Assembly (NCBI RefSeq): GCF_001277255.1
Contig: NZ_CP012264.1
Location: 4,092,001-4,156,000, forward strand
DNA length: 64,000 nt
Direction: 5' to 3'
From: Cronobacter condimenti 1330
Lineage (GTDB): Bacteria > Pseudomonadota > Gammaproteobacteria > Enterobacterales > Enterobacteriaceae
Part shown: positions 50,695 to 58,850 of the stretch, piece by piece
Layout: each line of letters opens with the position of its first letter
How positions within the stretch are numbered: the stretch's first letter is position 1
Translations under genes and position numbers: made by a program
Notes under the pieces: model-generated
Told to the model about the DNA's origin: nothing
The model's database searches: none
Seen by the model: only the letters and a program-made list of their open reading frames with translations

Positions 50695-51981
50695 TTAGGA
50701 GGAGATTTGCGGCGTTTTTGCAGAAGAATTCTTGTTATTCAGGGTATCACGCAGCTGTTTTTCATCGAGTTCTTTAACCCATTTCGCCACGACAATCGTC
50801 GCCACGCCGTTGCCCACCAGATTGGTTAACGCGCGCGCTTCTGACATAAAACGGTCGATACCGAGGATCAGCGCCAGCCCCGCCACTGGCAGATGGCCCA
50901 CTGCGGAAATGGTCGCCGCCAGCACGATAAATCCGCTGCCCGTTACGCCAGCAGCACCTTTCGATGAAAGCAATAGCACAACCAGCAGCGTTATCTGATG
51001 GAAAATATCCATATGGCTATTGGTCGCCTGGGCGATAAACACCGCCGCCATCGTCAGGTAGATCGAGGTGCCATCAAGGTTAAACGAATAGCCCGTCGGG
51101 ATAACCAGCCCCACCACCGATTTGCGGCAGCCCAGTTTTTCCATTTTATCGAGCATACGCGGCAGCGCGGATTCCGAGGACGAGGTGCCGAGCACGATCA
51201 ACAGCTCTTCACGGATGTAGCGGATAAATTTAAAGATATTGAAACCGGTCGCACGCGCAATACTGCCAAGCACCACCACCACAAACAGAATACAGGTGAT
51301 ATAGAAACAGATAATCAGCTGGCCGAGCTGTACCAGCGTGCCGACGCCATATTTACCGATGGTAAACGCCATAGCACCGAACGCGCCGATGGGCGCAAGA
51401 CGCATGATCATGTTGATGATGCCGAAGATGACCTGCGAGAAACTTTCAATGACGTTGAAAATCAGCTGGCCGTTGCGGCCCAGACGGTGCAGCGCGAAGC
51501 CGAACAGTACGGCGAACAGCAGCACCTGCAAAATATTACCGCTGGCGAACGCGCCGATAACGCTTGAAGGAATGACATCCATCAGGAAGGCGACAATGCC
51601 CTGCTGCTGCGCCTGTTCGGCGTAAACGGCAACGGCTTTGGCATCGAGCGTTGCCGGGTCAACATTCATCCCGGCGCCGGGCTGTACGACGTTGACGATA
51701 ACCAGGCCGATAAGCAAAGCGATAGTACTGACGATTTCAAAATAGAGTAGCGCGACCGCGCCCGTGCGCCCCACCGCCTTCATGCTTTCCATACCCGCGA
51801 TGCCTGTCACAACGGTACAGAAAATCACCGGCGCGATAATCATTTTAATCAGCTTCACAAAGGCGTCGCCGAGCGGCTTCATCTGCGCGCCCAGCTCCGG
51901 GTAGAAGTGACCGAGCAATATCCCGATAGCTATCGCGGTCAGCACCTGAAAATAAAGGCTTTTGAAAAGAGAGAGTTTCAT
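50695..51981 (-). CDS. dctA: DctA, C4-dicarboxylate:H+ symporter
   Basis: The 428-residue DAACS-family protein has GTSSSESALPRMLDKMEKLG (serine-rich re-entrant loop HP1), PTGYSFNLDGTSIYLTMAAVFIAQATN and SKGAAGVTGSGFIVLAATI (HP2), near identical to E. coli DctA. It imports succinate, fumarate, malate and aspartate aerobically under DcuSR control. The true start is the ATG at 51,981 (MKLSLFKSLYFQVLTAIAIG); the frame is open 24 codons further upstream without homology. No clear CRP or DcuR site could be assigned. Confidence 0.97.
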   Translation of the reverse strand: MKLSLFKSLYFQVLTAIAIGILLGHFYPELGAQMKPLGDAFVKLIKMIIAPVIFCTVVTGIAGMESMKAVGRTGAVALLYFEIVSTIALLIGLVIVNVVQPGAGMNVDPATLDAKAVAVYAEQAQQQGIVAFLMDVIPSSVIGAFASGNILQVLLFAVLFGFALHRLGRNGQLIFNVIESFSQVIFGIINMIMRLAPIGAFGAMAFTIGKYGVGTLVQLGQLIICFYITCILFVVVVLGSIARATGFNIFKFIRYIREELLIVLGTSSSESALPRMLDKMEKLGCRKSVVGLVIPTGYSFNLDGTSIYLTMAAVFIAQATNSHMDIFHQITLLVVLLLSSKGAAGVTGSGFIVLAATISAVGHLPVAGLALILGIDRFMSEARALTNLVGNGVATIVVAKWVKELDEKQLRDTLNNKNSSAKTPQISS

Positions 51982-52161
51982 AGGGGTGTCCTTGAAGGTA
52001 ATAACCACAGGATTGGTGTGTGAAATGCCCGCCTGTAGCGCTAAAAGTAACACCCGTAAAACATGCCAGAAATATCAGAGCATCAAATAAGAAACATAAA
52101 TGTTAAATTTTATGAGCTGAAACGCGTCAGCTCTCACCCCTTTACACCGTTTGCAGCGGCC

Positions 52162-54120
52162 TTACAGTGTGGCGAGCCACTGGTCTTCAAAAGCGGCTGG
52201 TGTGGCCGCCTTGCCGAAAAGATAGCCCTGCCCGGTCGTGACGCCCGCGCCTAACAGCCAGTCGCGCTGCGCCTCATTCTGCACGCCTTCCGCCACCAGC
52301 GTCAGGCGCAGATTATTCGCCATTGCGATAATCGCCGAGACCACGCTGTCATCGTCCGGCAGATGATCGATAAAGCTCTTGTCGATTTTCAGGCCGTCTA
52401 CCGGTAGCGCTTTCATCTTCTGCAACTGGCTCAGGCTGGAATAGCCCATACCGAAATCGTCCAGCGCGATGCGGACACCCGCCTCGCGCAGCGGACGCAG
52501 AATGGCAATAGCCGCCGCCGTGTCGTCAATGCGCTGGCTTTCGGTCATCTCCAGAACCAGCGTGCCGGGTGAAATGGCGTAACGCTCCAGTCGTTGCAGC
52601 ATGGTCTGCACCAGATCGTGGTTTAACAGCTGCAAGGACGACACATTCACGGAAAGCGGCAGCGTAATGCCGTGCGCCTGCCAGCGCGCCAGGATTTGAC
52701 ACGCCTCTTCCAGCACCCAGTCGCCCACCGTGACGATAAGCCCGCTGGATTCGATGTTATCGATAAACCCGTCAGGCAGCGTCCAGTCGCCGTCAGGCTG
52801 TCGCTCGCGCAGCAGCGCTTCGGCGCCAACGATCTGCCCACTGCGCATATCCACCTGCGGTTGCAGCCAGACGGCATACTGCCGACGCGCAAGCGCATGA
52901 TGCATCGCGTTTTCCGGTGACGAAGGCGCATTTTCGCCGAAGAACGCCACCTGATTAATGCCTTTACGGCGCGCTTCAAGCGCGGCAGAAATCGCGCTCT
53001 GGTAAAGCGTCGAGGCATTCTGGCGGCCATCGAACATCGCAACTCCGATGCTGGCGGCGGCGGTTGGCGCGCCGGAACGCGGCTCAAGCGGCTCGTCGAG
53101 CGCGGCCAGTAACTGTTGCGTCAGCGTGACCGCATGTTCCGGCGTTTTCACGCCGTGGGCGATTATCGCGAAATCGTCCTGACTGATTTGCGCCAGCATC
53201 ATGCGCGGCGTAAGCACAGAGCGCAGTTTATCCACGCGCGCCAGCGCAAGCGTGTCGCGCTGCGACGCCTCAACGTCGCGCAGCGGTTCACAGGCGACAT
53301 ACAGCAGCGCAGTTGCCCCGCCGCTGGCGACAGTCTGTTCAAGCAGCGCCGTCAGCAACGCCTGATTCGGCAGGCCGGTCAGCGGGAAACGCGTAGCGCT
53401 GGTCCGCGCCTCGTCGAACTGCCGCGCCAGCGCCTGCTGGTTGCGGTTATAAGTGCGCACCAGCATGCCGATTTCATCATCCTGATGCAGACGCGGAATA
53501 GCGAGCTGATGATGCGCCAGCTCATGCGGGTCGAGATTATTCAGCGTGCGGGTAATGTCCCGCAGCGGATGGAGGATCAGCCGGTTAATACACCAGGTAA
53601 TCGCCACAGAGAGGATAAGCGCCAACAGCAAAAACGTGGTCAGCAGCGTCGAAATAGCATTAATGATAAAGCGGTACATGCGCCACGAATCCGCCTGGAG
53701 CACCAGATAAGCGAGCGGCTGCGGGTTGGCGGGCCGCTCCAGCGAATAGAGCGGCAACGTAATTTGCACCGGCAGTTCAAACACGCGCGCCAGCGTCACC
53801 GGAATGGGCCGTTCAGGCATAAAGCGCATGCGCAACGCCTGGAACTGATTAGGCAACACCACGTCGGCGCGGCTAATCACGCCTGCAGGTTTGATATCGC
53901 GAAGGATAGCCTCCGCCTCCGGAATATTGGCTTTCAGGATAGCGGCGGAAAGCGGCTGGCGCACCGAACGAGCGATGCTCTCCATCTGCATGGCGGTGTG
54001 GTAGCGGTGAGACTGCACAAAATGAAACAGCAAAACGACGCTGAATATAAAAAGAAAAAAGACGGAAACGGCCGAAACCATTGCCATCTGTTTAATCGTT
54101 AGGGAACGACTGACTCGCAA
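52162..54120 (-). CDS. pdeK: PdeK (YhjK/HmsP), membrane GGDEF-EAL phosphodiesterase
   Basis: This 652-residue inner-membrane protein has an N-terminal helix, a periplasmic sensing region, a second helix (STLLTTFLLLALILSVAITWC), a HAMP segment (LHPLRDITRTLNNLDPHEL), a degenerate GGDEF domain (the GGDEF stretch reads ISQDDF) and an intact EAL domain (AEALLRERQPDG, SVNVSSLQLL, VLEMTESQRIDD, ALDDFGMGYSSLSQLQKM, KIDKSFI, VAEGVQ). It should hydrolyse c-di-GMP. HmsP in Yersinia restrains exopolysaccharide biofilm; position right after the bcs operon suggests the same for cellulose. The TTG start with GGAG seven bases upstream gives the E. coli N-terminus (RVSRSLTIKQMAM). Confidence 0.93.
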   Translation of the reverse strand: MRVSRSLTIKQMAMVSAVSVFFLFIFSVVLLFHFVQSHRYHTAMQMESIARSVRQPLSAAILKANIPEAEAILRDIKPAGVISRADVVLPNQFQALRMRFMPERPIPVTLARVFELPVQITLPLYSLERPANPQPLAYLVLQADSWRMYRFIINAISTLLTTFLLLALILSVAITWCINRLILHPLRDITRTLNNLDPHELAHHQLAIPRLHQDDEIGMLVRTYNRNQQALARQFDEARTSATRFPLTGLPNQALLTALLEQTVASGGATALLYVACEPLRDVEASQRDTLALARVDKLRSVLTPRMMLAQISQDDFAIIAHGVKTPEHAVTLTQQLLAALDEPLEPRSGAPTAAASIGVAMFDGRQNASTLYQSAISAALEARRKGINQVAFFGENAPSSPENAMHHALARRQYAVWLQPQVDMRSGQIVGAEALLRERQPDGDWTLPDGFIDNIESSGLIVTVGDWVLEEACQILARWQAHGITLPLSVNVSSLQLLNHDLVQTMLQRLERYAISPGTLVLEMTESQRIDDTAAAIAILRPLREAGVRIALDDFGMGYSSLSQLQKMKALPVDGLKIDKSFIDHLPDDDSVVSAIIAMANNLRLTLVAEGVQNEAQRDWLLGAGVTTGQGYLFGKAATPAAFEDQWLATL

Positions 54121-54143
54121 CTTGATTCTCCACTGATGCCACT

Positions 54144-54180
54144 GCCCGCATGATAATCACTCATAATTATCATTGCGGGC
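54144..54180. repeat. Long inverted repeat between bcsC and pdeK
   Basis: GCCCGCA-TGATAAT (54,144-54,157) and ATTATCA-TTGCGGGC (54,166-54,180) pair with a single bulged base and an 8-base loop. The inner half resembles a Fur-like TGATAAT/ATTATCA palindrome, but the 8-bp gap is wrong for Fur. It may end bcs transcription. Confidence 0.55.
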
Positions 54181-54243
54181 GGAAGTATACTGCATTGTTG
54201 TGGAATTTAACCGCGTGGCCGGGCCGAACGCGCAGTAATCTTA

Positions 54244-57200
54244 TTACCAGTCGGCGTAAGGCGTAAGTGTGCGCGGCGGTATATCCATGTCACCCTGCCA
54301 GCCAGCCTGTGAGTAGCGGATAAACAGCGCGAAATTGCTCGGCGTGTAATCCTTCGCCTGCTGAATATCGATTGCTGCCCCCACCGACCAGTTGGAGGTA
54401 ATGCGCCGTTCAATCAGCGCGTTGGCCGTATACCCCCAGCCTGCGCTGCTGTCGCCGTCTCCCGGTTCGTCCTTATCCGTGTAACGGCTCAACGCCGGAT
54501 TCGCAGGGTTTTCCACCGGCGCCGGGATAAGCCCCCGTAGCGGATAACGGCGCTGCGCCTGCGTGCGGGTATGTGACCAGGAGCCGGACGCGCCAAGCTC
54601 CCAGGACCAGTTTTCCGTGCGCATCCGCCAGGCGACCGGCACCGCGAAAGAGACATACTCCTGCGGGCTGTAGTAGCCGCCCTGGCCTAAAGAATAACCA
54701 CTTAAATCCTTGTCATAGTGCCACACCATATTGTTGAGCCCAATGGTGAGGCGCTGATTATTTTCGTTAATCAGCTTGTAGTAGTAGCCGCTCATCCAGC
54801 GTACGCGCCAGTTATCGGCGACGTTTTTACCGGTGAGCTGATCGGCGTTCAGGCTTGCCCAGACGCCGTGCGCCTCGCCACGATCGTAACTGACGCTCGC
54901 CCCGCCGCCGGTGGCACGAACGCCGCCCCAGGTAATGCCGGTGTTGGACGGCGCGTCGCGCTGTCCGGCAAACGCCAGCACGGAGCTGGAAATAGGCCGA
55001 CGATGGGCGTTTACCGTGTAGCCAACCGGCCCAAGATCGCTGCTGTAGCTCAGGCTACCGACCACATCGACGACGTCAAAGCCCATCGGCGTGGTGCCGA
55101 TATCCATATCCCAGGTGTCGTTTCGCCAGCCCGCCGCAAGGCTCACGCCGGAGGCGCGCTGTTTCGTATTACCGGAGCAGAAGGTTGTAGCACAGGTGCC
55201 AAACGTTTCTTTATAAAGACTGTCGCTAAAGCTGCCCGGATTCATATTCACCACGTCGGTGCGCAGGAGCAGGCGGCCATCGCTCAGCGGCGTATCCACC
55301 TGCAACATCGTGGTGTTTGCTTTCAGATCAGAGTATCCAGGCGTCCCGCTGGAGCCCCAGTTATTGTGCTGGAGGGTGACGTTCAAATCCTGCTGGCGAT
55401 ACAGATCCGCCGCGTCGCCGCGTACGCTGCGCTTAAGCCAGTCGTCGCCCGCGTTATTGCGGGTTAACCGTGTGAACGCGTCGTTCTCACGGGGCGTAGT
55501 CGGTGTGATGGCGGCAGCAACCATCGCATCGCGGTACGTTGCAAGCGCCTGCTGCGGCTGACCGTTCTGGCGCTGAAGGCGCGCCGCGTCGCGCAGCACC
55601 AGCGCGTTTTCCTGCGAAGGCGGCTGTGTTTTCGCCTGGGCGGCCAGCGTGGCGAATGTCTGCTGCGCGCGTGCCGTGTCGCCAAGCGCGGCCTGCGCAT
55701 TCGCGATGCGCCGCTGCGTACCCGGCGAGCGCGGTGCCGCGCCTGCCGCCGGGGTCTCCAGCGCGGCGAGCTGCTCGCGCGCCGCCGCCTGATTACCGTC
55801 GGCAATCAGCACTTCGGTCAGCCCAAGCCGCGCGTCTTCACTGCCTGGCGTGCGGGCCAGCACCGTCTGGTACTGCGCACGCGCCGCGGCGTTATCGCCA
55901 CGCTGCTGCGCCCAGTCCGCCAGCGTTAAATCGATACGGTCTGAGGCCGGCTGCTGGCGCAACAGCGCCACCGCCTGCGCCTCCTGACCGCTGTCACGCA
56001 GACGGTTAGCGGTTTCCATCAGTTCATTGGTTTGCAGCCGCTGCGCCAGCTCAAGAATATTCGGCGTCCATTTGTCGCGTGGCACCGTGTTGAGGTGCGT
56101 CAGCGCGGCGCGATCGCGATCGGTGCCGGAAAGATAGAGCCCGTAGGCATATGCCTGCTCCGGATCGCCGGGTTTACGCAGCGCCAGTTGTCCCATCACG
56201 ATATCGGCGTCACGGCGCTGTCCGGCAGAGACCAGATCGCTTGCCAGCCGGTAGGTTATCCAGACGCTTTCCGGATCAAGCGCCAGTCGCTGGCGCTGTA
56301 CGGCGGCTGCCTCAGCGAAGCGCCCCTGGCTTTCCAGCGCGCCCGCCTGTTGTTCCAGCCGCTCGCTGGCGAGACTGCGTTCGATATCTTCAATACTGCG
56401 CCGCTGGCTCGCCGTGAGCGTGGCGATAAAGGCCTCCGCCTGTGCGGTTGACTGGCGGCGGTAAAGATTCGCCAGCCCGCGAATGGCGTTGCTGTTGGTG
56501 TTGTCCATTCGCAGCGCCTGACGATAGTAACGCGCGGCCTGGGCATCGTCTTTACGCGCCACCGCGACATCACCAAGCCCGAGCACCGCGTAGCTGTCGG
56601 TATTGTCTACCGCCGCGGCCTGCTGGTATTTCTGCTGCGCCTGCGCCAGATTGTTGGCTTTCAGCGCCGCGTCGCCCTGCTCTATCAACAACCAGTAGCG
56701 GTTGACCTGCAACAGGCTTTGCCAGCGCCCGCTGTTGGGGCTGTTCGGATCCTGTTTCAGCGCCTGTTCCAGCAGCGGTACGGCGCGCGCGCGATTCCCC
56801 TGCTGGGAATACGCCTGCGCCAGTGCGCCCAGCGCCTCGCTGTCGTTCGGGTTCGCGGTTAACGCGCGGCTCAGATCCGCCACCGCGTTCGCGCCCTTGC
56901 CCTCTTCAACACTGGCAATGCCCTGCATTCTGGCGCGGTACGCCGGGTCGGCGAGTTTCGTTTGCTGATCGGCAAGCAGACTTTTGGCTTTATCGGCCGT
57001 CTCGCCGCTGCTAAAGACCTGTAAGAAACGCTCCAGCGCGGCGACGCTTGCGTCGCTTGCGGGCATTCCCTGAATTTGTTGATACCAGAGATCTGCCGCC
57101 GTTTCGCGTCCGCCGCCCGATTTCGCCATCTGCTCCAGCACGCTGAAGCCTTCCTGCTGACGATTCGCCGAAAAGAGTTGCAGCGCAAGCTGAGTGCGCA

Positions 57201-57747
57201 GCTGGTCATTGCCCGGCGCGCGGTCGTTCAGCGCCTGCATCTGGCGAATCGCCTCATCGCGACGCGCCGGATCTTTTGCCACCAGCGCCCAGTATTCAAC
57301 GGCCAGATCGCCATCGGGCGGCGCGCCGTTAAAAAGTTTCTGGTACGCCGCGAGCGCGTCCTGAGTATGCCCGGTGGTGCCGAGCAAACGCGCCTGCTGG
57401 AGTTGCTGGCGTCCTTCTGGCGAGGAGAGCGCAAGCGTAATGCGCGCCTGCTGATACGCGCCCGACTGCGGCGCAAGTTTGCCAAGACGAGCAAACTGCT
57501 GCTGTGCGCCTGCGTTATCCCCCTGGCGCAGCAGATAGCGCATCCGCGCGGCGATAACCTCCGGGTCGTCCGGACTCATCAGCTCCAGACGGTAGAGCGA
57601 CTGGCGCACCAGATCGTCACGCTTCGCGGATTCGCCAAGCCGCACCTGTTCAAGCAACTGCTGCCTGATGTCCGGTTGTGCCTGCACCTGCCCGGAAAGG
57701 GCGACGCCGAGCGCCAGTGCGGTGATACTTAACGCGAACTTGTGCAT
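54244..57747 (-). CDS. bcsC: BcsC, cellulose export outer-membrane protein
   Basis: The 1,167-residue preprotein has a signal peptide (ALSITALALGVALSGQVQAQ), about 700 residues of tetratricopeptide repeats (for example YWLLIEQGDAALKANNLAQAQQKYQQAAAVDNTDSYA split over several helices) and a C-terminal 16-strand barrel (BCSC_C) ending YADW with an aromatic terminus. The TPR region spans the periplasm and the barrel lets the glucan through the outer membrane. Length is close to E. coli BcsC (1,157). It overlaps bcsZ by 19 bp, so they are translationally coupled. Confidence 0.96.
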   Translation of the reverse strand: MHKFALSITALALGVALSGQVQAQPDIRQQLLEQVRLGESAKRDDLVRQSLYRLELMSPDDPEVIAARMRYLLRQGDNAGAQQQFARLGKLAPQSGAYQQARITLALSSPEGRQQLQQARLLGTTGHTQDALAAYQKLFNGAPPDGDLAVEYWALVAKDPARRDEAIRQMQALNDRAPGNDQLRTQLALQLFSANRQQEGFSVLEQMAKSGGGRETAADLWYQQIQGMPASDASVAALERFLQVFSSGETADKAKSLLADQQTKLADPAYRARMQGIASVEEGKGANAVADLSRALTANPNDSEALGALAQAYSQQGNRARAVPLLEQALKQDPNSPNSGRWQSLLQVNRYWLLIEQGDAALKANNLAQAQQKYQQAAAVDNTDSYAVLGLGDVAVARKDDAQAARYYRQALRMDNTNSNAIRGLANLYRRQSTAQAEAFIATLTASQRRSIEDIERSLASERLEQQAGALESQGRFAEAAAVQRQRLALDPESVWITYRLASDLVSAGQRRDADIVMGQLALRKPGDPEQAYAYGLYLSGTDRDRAALTHLNTVPRDKWTPNILELAQRLQTNELMETANRLRDSGQEAQAVALLRQQPASDRIDLTLADWAQQRGDNAAARAQYQTVLARTPGSEDARLGLTEVLIADGNQAAAREQLAALETPAAGAAPRSPGTQRRIANAQAALGDTARAQQTFATLAAQAKTQPPSQENALVLRDAARLQRQNGQPQQALATYRDAMVAAAITPTTPRENDAFTRLTRNNAGDDWLKRSVRGDAADLYRQQDLNVTLQHNNWGSSGTPGYSDLKANTTMLQVDTPLSDGRLLLRTDVVNMNPGSFSDSLYKETFGTCATTFCSGNTKQRASGVSLAAGWRNDTWDMDIGTTPMGFDVVDVVGSLSYSSDLGPVGYTVNAHRRPISSSVLAFAGQRDAPSNTGITWGGVRATGGGASVSYDRGEAHGVWASLNADQLTGKNVADNWRVRWMSGYYYKLINENNQRLTIGLNNMVWHYDKDLSGYSLGQGGYYSPQEYVSFAVPVAWRMRTENWSWELGASGSWSHTRTQAQRRYPLRGLIPAPVENPANPALSRYTDKDEPGDGDSSAGWGYTANALIERRITSNWSVGAAIDIQQAKDYTPSNFALFIRYSQAGWQGDMDIPPRTLTPYADW

Positions 57748-58844
57748 GACTCTCCCCAGGCGGGTTGCAGCTCACCGTCGACGGTGAAGCGAAAACGGTG
57801 TTCATCCCATCCCTGGCCAAACAGGGTTAATACATAGCTGTAATAAGCGTCCTGCTGCGGGTAGTTATCCGCTACGCGCTGACGCTGCAAGGCCTGCGTG
57901 TCACGGTTTTGCAGGAACGGCAGAAGTGCGGCAGAGAAACCGACTGGCCCGTTGCCCTGCGTTTTGCCGTCGATCACGCGCACTTTTTCCGGCGGCAGGC
58001 CCGTTTTCTGGGTTGCGGTTTCCATTGCGTTAAGCTGCTTAAGCAGCGGTGCCTGCTGCTCATCTGCCGGGTTCATCATGCCGACCCACAAATAAACGCG
58101 AATCGCATCGTAGCTACTGATAAGCGGTTTTTGCGGCTTCGGGGGATTAAGCAGCCAGCCTTTTTTGGCGTCATAGCTCACCCAGTCCGGCGAGAAGCCG
58201 CGCGGCGCGGTTTCTAATAACAGACGCAGGTTAGTGTCGCGAATCGTCGTCCACGGTTTGCCGTAGCGCGTAAAATAGCGCGCCAGTTGCGGTGGCAGAT
58301 AACTTGGGTTAAAGCGCCAGAGCGTCGGTTCGGCAAAGCCGACTTTCCCCGGCAGCAGCATGTCGCCCAGGGACGGCACGTTCACCACTTCTTCTTTAGC
58401 GATACGATCGAGCAGCGCTTTGCCGGTTTCGGTGTAGCGCGGCTCTTTCCACAGCCGCCCTGCTTCCAGCAGACTCCAGGTTATCCATAAATCGGCATCC
58501 GAGGCGGAGTTGGTATCAAGCGCCGTCCAGTCGTCCGGCCCTTTCATGCCCCACAGCCAGGCAGGCAGCATGGTTTTCAGCGATCCGTTGGCGAGATTGT
58601 TCTCCGTCCAAAGCAGGATTTTGTCGAACGCCTCGCGGTCGTTAGCCGCGAGGGCGAAGAACAGCGCGTAGCTCTGCCCTTCAGACGTGGTGATTTTGCG
58701 CGGATCGCTTGGGTCAATCACGCGCCCTTCTTCACTGATGTAGCCGCCTTTGAAACGATCCCAGTCGGGCCAGCTACAGGCGGCATGCGCTGAAACCGTG
58801 ACCAGCAACACCCCCGCCGCCAGCCACCTGCACAGATTTTTCAT
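57729..58844 (-). CDS. bcsZ: BcsZ, periplasmic GH8 endo-1,4-beta-glucanase
   Basis: The 371-residue preprotein has a signal peptide (LAAGVLLVTVSAHA) and a GH8 catalytic domain: general acid Glu in KITTSEGQSYALFFALAA and base Asp in LISSYDAIRVYLWVGM, as in E. coli BcsZ (E55 and D243). It trims nascent cellulose and influences fibre amount and assembly. It starts 6 bp after bcsB. Confidence 0.97.
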   Translation of the reverse strand: MKNLCRWLAAGVLLVTVSAHAACSWPDWDRFKGGYISEEGRVIDPSDPRKITTSEGQSYALFFALAANDREAFDKILLWTENNLANGSLKTMLPAWLWGMKGPDDWTALDTNSASDADLWITWSLLEAGRLWKEPRYTETGKALLDRIAKEEVVNVPSLGDMLLPGKVGFAEPTLWRFNPSYLPPQLARYFTRYGKPWTTIRDTNLRLLLETAPRGFSPDWVSYDAKKGWLLNPPKPQKPLISSYDAIRVYLWVGMMNPADEQQAPLLKQLNAMETATQKTGLPPEKVRVIDGKTQGNGPVGFSAALLPFLQNRDTQALQRQRVADNYPQQDAYYSYVLTLFGQGWDEHRFRFTVDGELQPAWGESCTSSR

Positions 58845-58850
58845 AACGCG

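Noticed and set aside
54150..54173. A canonical Fur box between bcsC and pdeK
   Set aside because: The half-sites are separated by 8 bp rather than 1 bp, and a hexamer reading is also off register; kept only as an inverted repeat.
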